Assembly: GCF_030161595.1 (NCBI RefSeq) | Contig: NZ_BSUM01000001.1 | Coordinates: 1,178,001 to 1,242,000, forward strand | Length of the DNA: 64,000 nucleotides | Source: Litorihabitans aurantiacus | GTDB taxonomy: Bacteria > Actinomycetota > Actinomycetes > Actinomycetales > Beutenbergiaceae | Direction of reading: 5' to 3' | In this document: positions 18,646-31,710 of the stretch, piece after piece | Layout of the letters: each line of letters opens with the position of its first letter | How positions within the stretch are numbered: the stretch's first letter is position 1 | Position numbers and translations under genes: made by a program | Notes under the pieces: generated by a model | Told to the model about the DNA's origin: nothing | What the model saw: the letters and a program-made list of their open reading frames with translations, nothing else | Database searches by the model: none

Positions 18646-20748
18646 ATGAGACCCGTGACCGACCTGCAGCGCACCGTCGCCCCGTTCGAGGTGGTCTCCG
18701 AGTACCAGCCGGCGGGTGACCAGCCGCAGGCGATCAGCGAGCTGACGTCGCGCCTGAAGGGCGGCGAGAAGGACATCGTGCTCCTGGGCGCCACGGGTAC
18801 CGGCAAGTCCGCGACGACGGCGTGGCTCATCGAGCAGGTGCAGCGGCCGACCCTCGTGATGGCGCCGAACAAGACGCTCGCCGCGCAGCTCGCCACGGAG
18901 TTCCGCGAGCTGCTGCCGAACAACGCGGTGGAGTACTTCGTCTCGTACTACGACTACTACCAGCCCGAGGCGTACGTGCCCTCGTCGGACACCTACATCG
19001 AGAAGGACTCCTCGATCAACGACGAGGTGGAGCGCCTGCGCCACTCCGCGACCAACTCGCTGCTGACGCGGCGCGATGTCGTCGTGGTCGCCTCCGTCTC
19101 GTGCATCTACGGCCTCGGTACGCCGCAGGAGTACGTGGAGCGGATGGTGCAGCTGCGCGTGGGCGACGTCGTGGAGCGCGACGTTCTGCTGCGCCAGTTC
19201 GTCACGATGCAGTACACGCGCAACGACATGGCCTTCAACCGCGGGACGTTCCGGGTGCGGGGCGACACGGTCGAGATCATCCCCGTGTACGAGGAGCTGG
19301 CGATCCGGATCGAGTTCTTCGGGGACGAGATCGAGTCGATCGCGACCCTCCACCCGCTCACGGGTGACGTGGTGCGCCAGGAGACCGAGACCCACATCTT
19401 CCCGGCGACCCACTACGTGGCCGGACCGGAGCGGATGACGCGCGCCGTCGGCACGATCGAGGCCGAGCTCGAGGAGCGGCTGGCCGAGCTCGAGCAGTCC
19501 GGCCGCCTGCTCGAGGCACAGCGCCTGCGCATGCGCACGACCTACGACCTCGAGATGATGCGCCAGATCGGCACCTGCTCGGGCATCGAGAACTACTCGC
19601 GCCACATCGACGGACGCGAGGGCGGCTCGCCGCCCCACACGCTCCTGGACTACTTCCCCGAGGACTTCCTCCTGGTCATCGACGAGTCGCACCAGACCGT
19701 CCCGCAGATCGGTGCGATGTTCGAGGGGGACGCCTCGCGCAAGCGGACGCTCGTGGAGCACGGGTTCCGACTGCCGAGCGCGATGGACAACCGACCGCTG
19801 CGGTGGGAGGAGTTCCTCGAGCGGATCGGTCAGACGGTCTTCCTCTCGGCGACGCCGGGCGCGTACGAGCTCGGTCAGTCCGACGGCGTCGTGGAGCAGG
19901 TCATCCGGCCCACCGGTCTCGTCGACCCCGAGGTGGTCATCAAGCCGACCAAGGGGCAGATCGACGACCTCCTGGGCGAGATCCGGGAGCGGGCCGAGCG
20001 CGACGAACGCGTGCTGGTCACGACGCTGACGAAGAAGATGGCTGAGGACCTCACCGACTACCTGGTGGAGCGCGGGATCAAGGTCGCCTACCTGCACTCC
20101 GAGGTCGACACCCTGCGCCGGATCGAGCTGCTGCGCGAGCTCCGCATGGGTGTCTTCGACGTCCTGGTGGGCATCAACCTGCTGCGCGAGGGCCTCGACC
20201 TGCCGGAGGTCTCCCTCGTCGCGATCCTCGACGCCGACAAGGAGGGCTTCCTGCGCTCGGGCACCTCGCTGATCCAGACGATCGGTCGCGCGGCGCGCAA
20301 CGTCTCGGGTCAGGTCCACATGTACGCGGACAAGATCACTCCCTCGATGGCGCTGGCGATCGAGGAGACCAACCGGCGGCGCGAGAAGCAGGTCGCCTAC
20401 AACGTCGCGAACGGGATCGACCCGACGCCGCTGCGCAAGCGCATCGTCGACATCACCGACCAGCTCGCGCGCGAGGACGTCGACACCAAGGAGCTGCTCG
20501 CCGGCGGCTACCGCCAGGCGGGCAAGAAGAAGTCGGGGTCCTCGACGTCCGCCGCCGCGGGCGGGTCCTCGGCCAGGGAGCGGCTGGCCGGCGCGGCCGC
20601 GTCCGACCTCGCCTCCCTGATCCAGGAGCTGTCCGACCAGATGCACACCGCGGCGGCCGAGCTGCAGTTCGAGGTGGCGGCGCGGCTGCGTGACGAGATC
20701 TCCGACCTGAAGAAGGAGCTGAGACAGATGGTGGCCGCGTCGGCGTGA
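18646..20748 (+). CDS. uvrB: Excinuclease ABC subunit B
   Basis: DNA-damage verification helicase of nucleotide excision repair, 700 residues. Walker [15 protein letters not shown] is near residue 50. The damage-inserting beta-hairpin region is [20 protein letters not shown]. Walker B is [10 protein letters not shown] and motif VI is QTIGRAARN. The C-terminal UVR domain ([20 protein letters not shown]) binds UvrC. The reading frame is intact. No clear LexA box precedes it, unlike uvrA. Confidence 0.97.
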   Translation: MRPVTDLQRTVAPFEVVSEYQPAGDQPQAISELTSRLKGGEKDIVLLGATGTGKSATTAWLIEQVQRPTLVMAPNKTLAAQLATEFRELLPNNAVEYFVSYYDYYQPEAYVPSSDTYIEKDSSINDEVERLRHSATNSLLTRRDVVVVASVSCIYGLGTPQEYVERMVQLRVGDVVERDVLLRQFVTMQYTRNDMAFNRGTFRVRGDTVEIIPVYEELAIRIEFFGDEIESIATLHPLTGDVVRQETETHIFPATHYVAGPERMTRAVGTIEAELEERLAELEQSGRLLEAQRLRMRTTYDLEMMRQIGTCSGIENYSRHIDGREGGSPPHTLLDYFPEDFLLVIDESHQTVPQIGAMFEGDASRKRTLVEHGFRLPSAMDNRPLRWEEFLERIGQTVFLSATPGAYELGQSDGVVEQVIRPTGLVDPEVVIKPTKGQIDDLLGEIRERAERDERVLVTTLTKKMAEDLTDYLVERGIKVAYLHSEVDTLRRIELLRELRMGVFDVLVGINLLREGLDLPEVSLVAILDADKEGFLRSGTSLIQTIGRAARNVSGQVHMYADKITPSMALAIEETNRRREKQVAYNVANGIDPTPLRKRIVDITDQLAREDVDTKELLAGGYRQAGKKKSGSSTSAAAGGSSARERLAGAAASDLASLIQELSDQMHTAAAELQFEVAARLRDEISDLKKELRQMVAASA

Positions 20749-20794
20749 CGGCTCGTGCCCGTCGCGCGCGCCGTGCACTAGCATCGAGCCCGAT

Positions 20795-20919
20795 GGAGGG
20801 GAGTACCCCGCAACAGCCAGCATCGTCATCACGGTTCGCGCCCGGCGCGGCTCGGTGCGGCCGACCGCGAACCTGCGGTGGGGGAGACCTCCGGTGTCCC
20901 AGCTGTCCCCACCGGAGGT
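20795..20919 (+). promoter_or_regulatory. yybP-ykoY (manganese) riboswitch upstream of terC
   Basis: The conserved 5' element GGGGAGTA (20798-20805), the CAACAGCC segment and the 3' element GAGACCT (20884-20890) are in the right order and spacing for yybP-ykoY. The 3' hairpin pairs ACCTCCGGTG with CACCGGAGGT (20910-20919). That second arm contains GGAGGT, the ribosome-binding site of the TTG start at 20925, so control is probably translational. Family knowledge: this class senses Mn2+ and commonly precedes TerC/Alx-type exporters. Confidence 0.8.
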
Positions 20920-20924
20920 AACCC

Positions 20925-21965
20925 TTGGACGTGCTCACCTGGTTCTGGATCGTCACCGGAACCCTCATCGTCGTCATGCTGACCGTCGACTTCGTCGGCC
21001 ACGTGCGCACGCCGCACGCGCCGACGCTGAAGGAGGCCGGCATCTGGTCGGCGGCCTACGTCGCGATCGCGCTGGTCTTCGGCGTCGCCATCCTGCTCGC
21101 CTGGGACACGACGCACGGCGTCGCCTACTTCTCGGGCTACCTGCTCGAGAAGTCCCTCAGCATCGACAACCTGTTCGTGTTCGTCCTGATCATGGCGAGC
21201 TTCCGCGTGCCGCGGGAGTACCAGCAGAAGGTGCTCCTCATCGGCATCGTCATCGCCCTGGTGATGCGGACCGTCTTCATCATCGCGGGCAACGCCTTCG
21301 TCGAGAACTTCTCGTGGATCTTCTGGCTGTTCGGTGCGTTCCTCCTCTACACGGCGTGGGCGCAGGCCCGCCACAAGGCCGACGAGGACGAGGAGTTCAA
21401 GGAGAACTGGTTCGTCCGGCTCGCGCGCCGCGTGCTGCCGACCACCGAGGACTACGTGGGCGACAAGATGGTCGTGAAGCAGAACGGCCGCCGCTTCATC
21501 ACGCCGATGCTCATCGTGATGCTGGCCATCGGCTCGGCCGACCTGCTGTTCGCGGTCGACTCGATCCCGGCGATCTTCGGAGTCACCACGCAGCTCTCGG
21601 GCGGCGAGCAGATCTTCATCATCTTCGCCGCCAACGCGTTCTCGCTGCTCGGCCTGCGCCAGCTCTTCTTCCTCATCGACGGCCTGCTCGACAAGCTCGT
21701 CTACCTCAACTATGGCCTGGCCGCGATCCTCGGCTTCATCGGCGTCAAGCTGATCATCCACGCCATGCACACCAACGAGCTCTCGTGGCTCAACGGTGGC
21801 GAGCACATCGAGATCATCCCCGAGGTGCCGACGTGGCTCTCGCTGGTGGTCATCGTCGTCGTCCTCGCGATCACGACGTGGGCCTCGCTCACGATCGGGA
21901 AGCGGCGCAACCCCGAGAAGAGCCCCAGCCCGACCGTCCCGGCGGATCCCCGCAGCACCGACTGA
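20925..21965 (+). CDS. TerC/Alx-family membrane protein, likely Mn2+ exporter
   Basis: 346 residues with about eight or nine hydrophobic segments. TerC motifs are EKSLSIDNLFVFVLIMASF near residue 75 and SADLLFAVDSIPAIFGVT near residue 200, whose acidic residues sit in membrane helices and are thought to bind metal. The start is TTG at 20925 with GGAGGT six bases upstream, inside the riboswitch hairpin. The manganese riboswitch argues for Mn2+ efflux rather than tellurite resistance. A perfect hairpin follows. Confidence 0.9.
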   Translation: MDVLTWFWIVTGTLIVVMLTVDFVGHVRTPHAPTLKEAGIWSAAYVAIALVFGVAILLAWDTTHGVAYFSGYLLEKSLSIDNLFVFVLIMASFRVPREYQQKVLLIGIVIALVMRTVFIIAGNAFVENFSWIFWLFGAFLLYTAWAQARHKADEDEEFKENWFVRLARRVLPTTEDYVGDKMVVKQNGRRFITPMLIVMLAIGSADLLFAVDSIPAIFGVTTQLSGGEQIFIIFAANAFSLLGLRQLFFLIDGLLDKLVYLNYGLAAILGFIGVKLIIHAMHTNELSWLNGGEHIEIIPEVPTWLSLVVIVVVLAITTWASLTIGKRRNPEKSPSPTVPADPRSTD

Positions 21966-22060
21966 CGCAGCCGGCGCCGACTCTCGCGACGCCGACCGTC
22001 ACGGCACCGGCCGGCGCAGCGCCGGTCGATGCCTGTCGATACCGGTCGGATGTCACCCCG

Positions 22061-22100
22061 ACGACGAACGGCCCCGCCACGAGGCGGGGCCGTTCGTCGT
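22061..22100. terminator. Bidirectional hairpin terminator between terC and the YciI-like gene
   Basis: Perfect 18-bp stem (ACGACGAACGGCCCCGCC and its complement) with a 4-base loop between two convergent genes. No T-tract. Confidence 0.8.
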
Positions 22101-22145
22101 TCTCGCCCGCGCGCCGACTCGGCAGCGTGGCGGCGCGGTGACGCC

Positions 22146-22432
22146 TCAGGACACGTCGGACCAGGGCCCGATCACGGGAGTCCACGCGCGCACGGACCGC
22201 CCGCCGAGGAGGTCCGCCGCGCGGAACGGGTCGGGGTCGAGGACGGCGAGTGCGCCGTCGGCCGAGTCGGCGACGACGACCAGGAGCGCGCCCGATCCGT
22301 CGTCGAACGGTCCGGAGGCGAGCAGGTCCCCCGCTCGAGCAGGCCGGCGAGGAACTCGCGGTGGGCGGGCCGGACGGCGGCGCGCTCGTCGGCGCGGGCG
22401 TCGTAGGTGTACTCGACGGCGAACACGGGCAC
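22146..22432 (-). CDS. YciI-like small protein (one frame break)
   Basis: About 95 residues: MPVFAVEYTYDARADERAAV, RPAHREFLAGLLERG, DLLASGPFDDGSGALLVVVA, then DPDPFRAADLLGGRSVRAWT. This is the YciI/YCII ferredoxin-like fold (D/H-rich start; LxxG, ASGPF and DPF motifs). The two halves are in different frames and join if one base is added to the five-C run at 22328-22332. The GTG start at 22432 has GAGGAG upstream. Enzymatic role unknown; relatives are dehalogenase- or dehydrogenase-like. Confidence 0.8.
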
Positions 22433-22500
22433 GGGGATCTCCTCGGGTGGGCACGACCCAGGAGAATCCCGGGCGGCGACCATCATCCCCGAGGAGCGTC

Positions 22501-22566
22501 GGCGATCCTCTCGGGGAGGGTCGGCAATGCTCTCGGCGAGGGTCGGTAATCCTCTCGCGGGGAGGT
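22501..22566 (+). repeat. Three 22-bp tandem repeats upstream of uvrA
   Basis: Units at 22501-22522, 22523-22544 and 22545-22566, with a consensus near GGYRATCCTCTCGGGGAGGG. Each unit holds a small inverted repeat of the form CTC...GAG. The last unit ends 6 bases before the LexA-like box. Confidence 0.7.
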
Positions 22567-22572
22567 GGGAGG

Positions 22573-22588
22573 TCGAACGGATGTACGA
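22573..22588 (+). promoter_or_regulatory. LexA (SOS) box-like operator of uvrA
   Basis: TCGAACGGATGTACGA matches the actinobacterial SOS box TCGAAC-N4-GTTCGA with one mismatch. It lies 31 bases before the uvrA GTG. Damage induction of uvrA is therefore expected. Confidence 0.65.
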
Positions 22589-22618
22589 GATGTCAGAGGG
22601 GGCGAGTAGGCTCCTCGG

Positions 22619-25477
22619 GTGAGTCTCATCATCTCGGGCGCCCGCGAGCACAACCTCCGCGACGTCTCCCTCGAGCTTCCCCGTGACCGCATCATCGTCT
22701 TCACCGGCCTGTCCGGGTCGGGCAAGTCCTCCCTCGCGTTCGACACGATCTTCGCCGAGGGCCAGCGTCGCTACGTCGAGTCGCTCTCGTCCTACGCGCG
22801 GCAGTTCCTCGGGCAGATGGACAAGCCCGACGTCGACCTCATCGAGGGCCTCTCGCCCGCGGTGTCGATCGACCAGAAGTCCACCAACCGCAACCCGCGC
22901 TCGACCGTCGGCACGATCACCGAGGTCTACGACTACCTGCGGCTGCTGTTCGCGCGCGCCGGGACGCAGTTCTGCCCCACGTGCGGCGAGCGGGTGACGT
23001 CGCAGACCCCACAACAGATCGTGGACCAGCTCCTCGAGCTCGAGGAGGGCACGCGCTTCCAGGTGCTGGCGCCGGTCGTCCGCGGCCGCAAGGGCGAGTA
23101 CTCCGACATGTTCCGCGACCTCCAGGCGCAGGGTTTCGCGCGGGCCCGGGTCGACGGCGAGGTCGCCCAGCTCGCCTCGCCCCCGACGCTGGAGAAGAAG
23201 CTCAAGCACGACATCGAGGTCGTCGTCGACCGCCTCGTCGTCCGGGCCAGCGCGAAGCAGCGCATCACCGACTCGGTCGAGACGGCGCTCCGCCTCGCGG
23301 AGGGTGTCCTGCTGGTCGAGCTGGTGGACCGGGAGGCGGAGGACCCGGAGCGCGAGCGGCGCTACTCCGAGACGCGCGCGTGCCCGAACGAGCACCCGCT
23401 GACCCTCGAGGAGATCGAGCCGCGGACCTTCTCCTTCAACGCGCCCTACGGCGCCTGTCCGGAGTGCACCGGCATCGGCACCCGGCTCGAGGTGGACCCC
23501 GACCTCGTGGTGCCCGACGACGAGCGCACCCTCGCCGAGGGCGCCGTCGCGCCGTGGGCGCAGGGGCAGGCCGACTACTACAAGCGCCAGCTCGAGGCGC
23601 TCGGTGCGCAGCTCGGGTTCTCGGTCGACGTGCCGTGGCGCGCGCTCCCCGAGCGGGCCCGCAAGGCCGTCCTGTACGGCCAGGACCACGAGGTCAAGGT
23701 CCGCTACAAGAACCGCTGGGGTCGTGAGCGTCAGTACTCGACCGGGTTCGAGGGCGTCATCTCGTTCATCCAGCGCCGGCACGCCGAGACCGAGTCGGAC
23801 TGGTCCAAGGACCGCTACGAGGGTTACATGCGCGAGGTCGCGTGCCCCGTCTGTGACGGCGCGCGACTCAAGCCCGAGGTGCTCGCGGTGCGCGTCGCCG
23901 GGCACTCCATCGCCGACGTCTGCAACCTCTCGATCCGGGACGCGCGCAGCTACCTCGAGGGCCTCGAGCTCGGCGTCCGCGAGCGTGCGATCGCCGGCGC
24001 CGTGCTGAAGGAGATCGACGCCCGGCTGGGCTTCCTCCTCGACGTCGGGCTGGACTACCTCACCCTCGGCCGCCCGTCGGCGACGCTGTCGGGCGGTGAG
24101 GCGCAGCGGATCCGACTCGCCACGCAGATCGGCTCCGGACTCGTCGGCGTCCTGTACGTGCTGGACGAACCGAGCATCGGCCTGCACCAGCGCGACAACC
24201 GCCGCCTCATCGACACCCTCACGCGGCTGCGCGACCTCGGCAACACGCTCATCGTCGTCGAGCACGACGAGGACACCATCCGGATGGCCGACTGGATCGT
24301 CGACATCGGTCCAGGCGCCGGCGAGCACGGCGGTCACGTCGTCCACTCGGGCGACTACGCGGGCCTGCTGGCGTCGAAGGAGTCGCTCACGGGTGCCTAC
24401 CTCTCGGGGCGCCGCAGCATCCCGGTGCCCGAGAAGCGGCGTCCCCGCACGAAGGGGCGCGAGGTCACCGTGGTCGGTGCGCACGAGAACAACCTCAAGA
24501 ACGTCACGGTGACGTTCCCGCTGGGGCAGCTCGTCGCCGTCACGGGCGTCTCCGGCTCGGGCAAGTCGACCCTGGTCAACTCGATCCTGCACACCGTGAT
24601 GGCCAACGAGCTCAACGGCGCCCGGCGCGTGGCCGGGCGGCACAAGCGCGTGACCGGCCTCGACAACCTCGACAAGGTCGTGCACGTCGACCAGGGCCCG
24701 ATCGGGCGCACCCCGCGCTCCAATCCGGCCACCTACACCGGGGTGTGGGACCACGTGCGCAAGCTGTTCGCCGAGACCACGGAGGCGAAGGTCCGCGGAT
24801 ACACGCCCGGTCGGTTCTCCTTCAACGTCAAGGGCGGCCGCTGCGAGGCGTGCTCGGGCGACGGCACGCTGAAGATCGAGATGAACTTCCTGCCCGACGT
24901 CTACGTCCAGTGCGAGGTGTGCCACGGCGCGCGCTACAACCGCGAGACGCTCGAGGTGCACTTCAAGGGGAAGACGGTCGCCGACGTCCTCAACATGCCG
25001 ATCGCCGAGGCCGCCGACTTCTTCGCGGCCTCGCCCGCGATCGCGCGGCACCTCACCACGCTGGTCGACGTCGGTCTCGGCTACGTCCGCCTCGGGCAGA
25101 GCGCGACCACGCTGTCGGGCGGCGAGGCGCAGCGCGTCAAGCTCGCGAGCGAGCTGCAGAAGCGGTCCAACGGCCGCACGTTCTACGTGCTGGACGAACC
25201 CACCACCGGTCTGCACTTCGAGGACATCCGCAAGCTCCTGCAGGTGCTGCAGGGTCTCGTGGACAAGGGGAACTCGGTCCTCGTGATCGAGCACAACCTC
25301 GACGTCGTGCGCAGCGCCGACTGGGTCATCGACATGGGCCCGGAGGGTGGTGCCGGGGGCGGCACCGTCGTCGCGGAGGGCACCCCCGAGCGCATCGCCC
25401 GGGTGCCCGAGAGCCACACGGGCGCGTTCCTGCAGGACCTCCTCCCGGTCGAGCAGCGCGTGGGCGCCGGTGCCTGA
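22619..25477 (+). CDS. uvrA: Excinuclease ABC subunit A
   Basis: Damage-recognising ABC ATPase of nucleotide excision repair, 952 residues. It has two ATP sites: Walker [15 protein letters not shown] near 30 and [13 protein letters not shown] near 645. There are two signature motifs ([15 protein letters not shown] and [15 protein letters not shown]). The zinc module [16 protein letters not shown]...CEVC is near 745. The frame is intact. The start is GTG at 22619, downstream of a LexA-like box and a tandem-repeat array. uvrC begins 16 bases after its stop. Confidence 0.97.
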   Translation: MSLIISGAREHNLRDVSLELPRDRIIVFTGLSGSGKSSLAFDTIFAEGQRRYVESLSSYARQFLGQMDKPDVDLIEGLSPAVSIDQKSTNRNPRSTVGTITEVYDYLRLLFARAGTQFCPTCGERVTSQTPQQIVDQLLELEEGTRFQVLAPVVRGRKGEYSDMFRDLQAQGFARARVDGEVAQLASPPTLEKKLKHDIEVVVDRLVVRASAKQRITDSVETALRLAEGVLLVELVDREAEDPERERRYSETRACPNEHPLTLEEIEPRTFSFNAPYGACPECTGIGTRLEVDPDLVVPDDERTLAEGAVAPWAQGQADYYKRQLEALGAQLGFSVDVPWRALPERARKAVLYGQDHEVKVRYKNRWGRERQYSTGFEGVISFIQRRHAETESDWSKDRYEGYMREVACPVCDGARLKPEVLAVRVAGHSIADVCNLSIRDARSYLEGLELGVRERAIAGAVLKEIDARLGFLLDVGLDYLTLGRPSATLSGGEAQRIRLATQIGSGLVGVLYVLDEPSIGLHQRDNRRLIDTLTRLRDLGNTLIVVEHDEDTIRMADWIVDIGPGAGEHGGHVVHSGDYAGLLASKESLTGAYLSGRRSIPVPEKRRPRTKGREVTVVGAHENNLKNVTVTFPLGQLVAVTGVSGSGKSTLVNSILHTVMANELNGARRVAGRHKRVTGLDNLDKVVHVDQGPIGRTPRSNPATYTGVWDHVRKLFAETTEAKVRGYTPGRFSFNVKGGRCEACSGDGTLKIEMNFLPDVYVQCEVCHGARYNRETLEVHFKGKTVADVLNMPIAEAADFFAASPAIARHLTTLVDVGLGYVRLGQSATTLSGGEAQRVKLASELQKRSNGRTFYVLDEPTTGLHFEDIRKLLQVLQGLVDKGNSVLVIEHNLDVVRSADWVIDMGPEGGAGGGTVVAEGTPERIARVPESHTGAFLQDLLPVEQRVGAGA

Positions 25478-25493
25478 GGCAGCCTGAGACACT

Positions 25494-27430
25494 GTGACGA
25501 ACCCCAGCGACTACCGGCCGGCGCCGGGGAGATCCCCGACCGCCCCGGGGTCTACCGCTTCAGCGACCCCTCGGGCCGTGTGATCTACGTGGGCAAGGCC
25601 AAGAGCCTGCGGCAGCGGCTGGCGAACTACTTCCAGCCGCTGCCCTCGCTCCACCCGCGCACGGCCCGGATGGTCACCACGGCCAGCCGGGTGGAGTGGA
25701 CGGTGGTCGGGACCGAGGTCGAGGCCCTGTCGCTGGAGTACTCCTGGATCAAGGAGTTCGACCCGCGCTTCAACGTCAAGTACCGCGACGACAAGTCCTA
25801 CCCCTACCTCGCCGTCACCATGGGCGAGACCGTGCCGCGCGTCTCGGTGATGCGAGGCGCCAAGCGGACGGGCACGCGGTACTTCGGGCCCTACTCCCAC
25901 GCCTGGGCGATCCGCGAGACGGTCGACCTCCTCCTGCGCGTCTTCCCCATCCGCAGCTGCACCTCCGGCGTCTACCGGACCGCGGCCGCGAGCGGGCGGC
26001 CGTGCCTGCTCGGCTACATCGAGAAGTGCGCGGCCCCGTGCGTGGGCAAGATCTCGCCCGAGGACCACCGCGCCCTGGCCGAGGACTTCTGCCGCTTCAT
26101 GGCGGGCGACACCGGGTCCTTCGTCCGCCGGCTCGAGCGGCAGATGGGCGAGGCGGCAGCCGAGATGGACTACGAGCGCGCGGCCCGCCTGCGGGACGAC
26201 CTCGGCGCCCTGCGTCGCGTGGTCGAGAAGAACGCCGTCGTGCTCGACGACGGCACGGACGCCGACGTCTTCGCCCTCGCGCAGGACGACCTCGAGGTCT
26301 CGGTGCAGGTCTTCCACGTGCGCGGCGGCCGCATCCGCGGGCAGCGGGGCTGGATCTCCGAGCGCGTCGAGGACCTCGACGACGGCGCGCTCGTCGAGCG
26401 CCTCCTGCAGCAGATCTACGCCGAGAAGGGCGCGGACGTCCCTCGCGAGGTCCTCGTCCCCGCGCTCCCGGAGGACGCGAGCGAGCTCGAGACGTGGCTG
26501 CGGGGGATCAGGGGAGCGAAGGTGGGCGTGCGGGTGCCGCAGCGCGGCGACAAACGCGCGCTCGCCGCCACGGTCCGCACCAACGCCGAGGGCGCCCTCG
26601 CGCTCCACAAGACGCGCCGTGCGGGCGACCTCACGGCCCGCTCGAAGGCGCTGTCGGACCTGGAGACCGAACTCGAGCTGCCGGCCTCCCCGCTGCGCAT
26701 CGAGTGCTACGACATCTCCACCCTCCAGGGCACCCACCAGGTCGGGTCGATGGTGGTGTTCGAGGACGGGCTGCCGCGCAAGAGCGCCTACCGCCAGTTC
26801 GTCGTGCGCGGCGCCGACGGCGAGGGTGCGCGCGACGACACCGAGGCGATGCACGAGGTCATCACGCGCCGCTTCAAGCGGATGGCGGCGGAGCGCGCGG
26901 GCCAGGACGAGGTCGACGACGACGGCGTCCCGATCGTGCGGGGCATCGACCCCGCGACCGGCCGGCCGCAGCGCTTCGCCTACGCCCCGCAGCTGGTCGT
27001 GGTCGACGGCGGACCGCCCCAGGTCGCGGCTGCGAAGCGGGCCATGGACGAGCTGGGCGTCACCGACGTCGCGCTCGTCGGCCTCGCCAAGCGCCTCGAG
27101 GAGGTCTGGCTGCCGGACGAGGAGTTCCCGCTCGTGCTGCCGCGCACGAGCGAGGGCCTGTACCTGCTGCAGCGCGTGCGCGACGAGGCGCACCGGTTCG
27201 CGATCACGCACCACCGCAAGCGTCGCAGCGGGGCGATGACCCGGTCGGTGCTCGACGACGTGCCCGGTCTGGGACCGTCCCGGCAGGCCGCGCTCCTGTC
27301 GCGGTTCGGGTCGGTCAAGGCGGTGCGCGCCGCGAGCCCCGACGTGATCGCGGAGGTGCCGGGGATCGGGCCGAAGCTCGCCGTCGTGATCCACGAGGCG
27401 CTGGGCGGTGCTGGCATCCTGGAGTCATGA
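25494..27430 (+). CDS. uvrC: Excinuclease ABC subunit C (one frame break near the start)
   Basis: Dual-incision nuclease of nucleotide excision repair, about 645 residues. A GTG at 25494 opens [12 protein letters not shown]. Adding one G to the four-G run at 25526-25529 continues into [20 protein letters not shown], the GIY-YIG nuclease domain. A UVR motif ([20 protein letters not shown]) binds UvrB. The RNase H-like nuclease follows ([37 protein letters not shown]). Two helix-hairpin-helix motifs close the protein ([35 protein letters not shown]). Its TGA overlaps the rapZ ATG. Confidence 0.95.
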
Positions 27431-28426
27431 CCGCCGACGCGCCCGACGCTCAGCCGATCGCCCCCCGCCTGCGCAGCCCAAGCACCCCGACAGCCGCGAC
27501 CAGCACGACCCACCCACGGTTCCCGGCGGCATCCCGCTGCTCGAGGCGACGGCCACCAAGCCGGCTGCCGAGAGCACGGAGGTGCTGATCGTCACCGGGA
27601 TGTCGGGTGCGGGGCGCACGCGGGTCGCCGCCGTCCTGCAGGACCTGGACTGGTACGTCGTCGACAACCTGCCCCCGCGGCTCCTCGCACCGCTGGTCGG
27701 GATGATGTCCCCGACGGGCGGGGTCCGCCGGCTCGCCGCCGTCGTCGACGCCCGGGGCAAGGAGTTCTTCAACGAGCTCGAGGGCGTCATCGAGTCGTTC
27801 CGGGCGCACGGCATCGAGTACCGGATCGTCTTCCTCGACGCCGACGACGCCACGCTCGTGCGCCGCTACGAGCAGGTCCGGCGGCCCCACCCGCTGCAGG
27901 ACGCCGGCACGATCCTCGACGGGATCGCGGCCGAGCGGACGCTCACCGAGCACCTGCGCCGCCGTGCCGACGTCTACCTCGACACCTCGCGCCTCAACGT
28001 GCACGAGCTCGCGGCCCGCGTGCGGTCGGAGGTCGCGGGGAGGGGCAGCGGCCGCTGGCGATCACCGTGGTGTCCTTCGGCTTCAAGTACGGGATCCCGC
28101 TGGATGCCGACCACGTCGTGGACGTCCGCTTCCTGTCGAACCCCTACTGGGTCACGGAGCTGCGGCACCTCACGGGCCGGGACGAGGCCGTCTCGAGCTA
28201 CGTGCTCGACCTCCCGGGAGCGGCCGCGTTCGTCGAGCGCTACGCCGACCTCGTCGAACCGATCACGGCCGGCTACCTCGCCGAGCAGAAGCCGTACCTG
28301 ACGATCGCGTTCGGGTGCACCGGCGGCAAGCACCGGTCCGTCGCGATGTCGGAGCGGCTCGGGGACATCCTGCGCGAGCGCGGCTTCTCGGTGCGCAACC
28401 TGCACCGCGACCTGGGGCGGGAGTAG
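27427..28426 (+). CDS. rapZ: RapZ-family nucleotide-binding protein (two frame breaks)
   Basis: P-loop protein of the RapZ/YvcJ family, about 333 residues. The ATG at 27427 overlaps the uvrC stop. One C is missing in the six-C run at 27461-27466 (joining QPIA to [13 protein letters not shown]). One G is missing at 28037-28040 (restoring [20 protein letters not shown]). The P-loop is [19 protein letters not shown], with Arg in the usual Lys position, as in many actinobacterial members. [13 protein letters not shown] and [15 protein letters not shown] (C-terminal domain) are diagnostic. In E. coli the family controls glmS through small RNAs; the actinobacterial role is unclear. Confidence 0.94.
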
Positions 28427-28428
28427 CC

Positions 28429-29404
28429 GTGGCCGAGCGCGCCCTGGACCCGCTGCGCCTGCAGCCGCAGCGGATCGTCGCCCTCGGGGAGGGCACGGGC
28501 TGGGTGCGTCGCTGCTCGCGCTGCGCCACCTCACACCCGATCTCACGGCCGTGGTCACGGTCGCGGACGACGGCGGCTCCTCCGGTCGGCTGCGCAGCGA
28601 GATGGGGGTCCTCCCGCCCGGCGACCTGCGGATGGCGATGGCGTCGCTGTGCGACGACACGCCGCGCGGTCGCGCGTGGCACGACATACTGCAGCACCGG
28701 TTCACCACCAACGGTGACCTCGACGGGCACGCGCTCGGCAACCTGCTGCTCGCCGCGGCGTGGCAGCACGCGGGCTCCGCCGTCGCGGGCCTGAACCAGA
28801 TCGGTGAGCTCATCGGCGTGCGTGGCCGTGTGCTGCCGATGGTGGCCGAACCGCTCGTGATCGAGGCGGACGTCACCCGCGGGCAGGCCGAGATCGTGGT
28901 GCGCGGCCAGAGCCGCGTGGCCGTGACGAGCGGCCGGGTCTCGCGCGTCCGCCTCCTGCCCGAGGACCCCGAGATGTGCCCCGAGACGCTGGAGGCGATC
29001 GACGCGGCCGACTGGGTCGTGCTCGGACCGGGTTCCTGGTACACCTCCGTGCTCCCGCACCTCCAGGTGCCGCGGCTGCGCGAGGCGATCCACGCCGCCG
29101 ACCACCTCGCGCTCACGCTGAACCTGCAGCAGCAGGAGGGGAGACGGACGGGTTCTCGGCCGCGGACCACGTACGGGTCCTGGCCGAGGTCGATCCGGAG
29201 CTGCGGCTCGACGTCGTGATCGCGGATCCGGGGTGGGTCGACGACGTCGGCGACCTCGAGCGCGTGGCGGCGGGGCTCGGCGCCCGGCTGCTGCTGCGGC
29301 AGGTGCGGGCCGACGACGGCACCGCCCGGCACGACCCGCTCCGCCTCGCCGCCGCCTACCGGGACGCCTTCTCGGCGACCTGGGGCGACGTCGCCCGCGG
29401 GTGA
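28429..29404 (+). CDS. yvcK: YvcK/CofD-like gluconeogenesis factor (two frame breaks)
   Basis: UDP-sugar-binding protein affecting cell shape and growth on gluconeogenic carbon in relatives; about 325 residues. The N-terminal [17 protein letters not shown] requires one G added at 28486-28489. [20 protein letters not shown] and [16 protein letters not shown] follow in frame. One G at 29138-29141 restores [40 protein letters not shown] is the conserved C-domain segment. It starts two bases after the rapZ stop, so uvrC-rapZ-yvcK-whiA is a single operon. Confidence 0.93.
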
Positions 29405-29426
29405 GGGCCGTGGCAGGATGTCCGGC

Positions 29427-31593
<2,167 letters not shown>

Positions 31594-31613
31594 CCTGCCC
31601 GATGTGACCGCCG

Positions 31614-31649
31614 CCCGCGTCCGTACCCCTGCCGGGGTGCGGGCGCGGG
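31614..31649 (+). terminator. Hairpin between gap and pgk
   Basis: A 16-bp stem with two G-T pairs (arm CCCGCGTCCGTACCCC, loop TGCC) lies 21 bases after the gap stop. As pgk and tpiA follow on the same strand, this may be partial termination or an mRNA-processing/stability element that raises gap transcript level. Confidence 0.55.
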
Positions 31650-31710
31650 CGCATCTCGGCCCCGTTCCATCCCTGTCGTCCGCCCCGTGGGCGGAGAGGA
31701 GACACCCCCA

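Noticed and set aside
18106-20832. 908-codon minus-strand frame covering uvrB and the OsmC gene
   Set aside because: Only its last 144 codons are the real OsmC protein; the rest is antisense to uvrB.
22172-25492. 1106-codon minus-strand frame opposite uvrA
   Set aside because: Antisense shadow of uvrA; only the short YciI segment at its end is supported.
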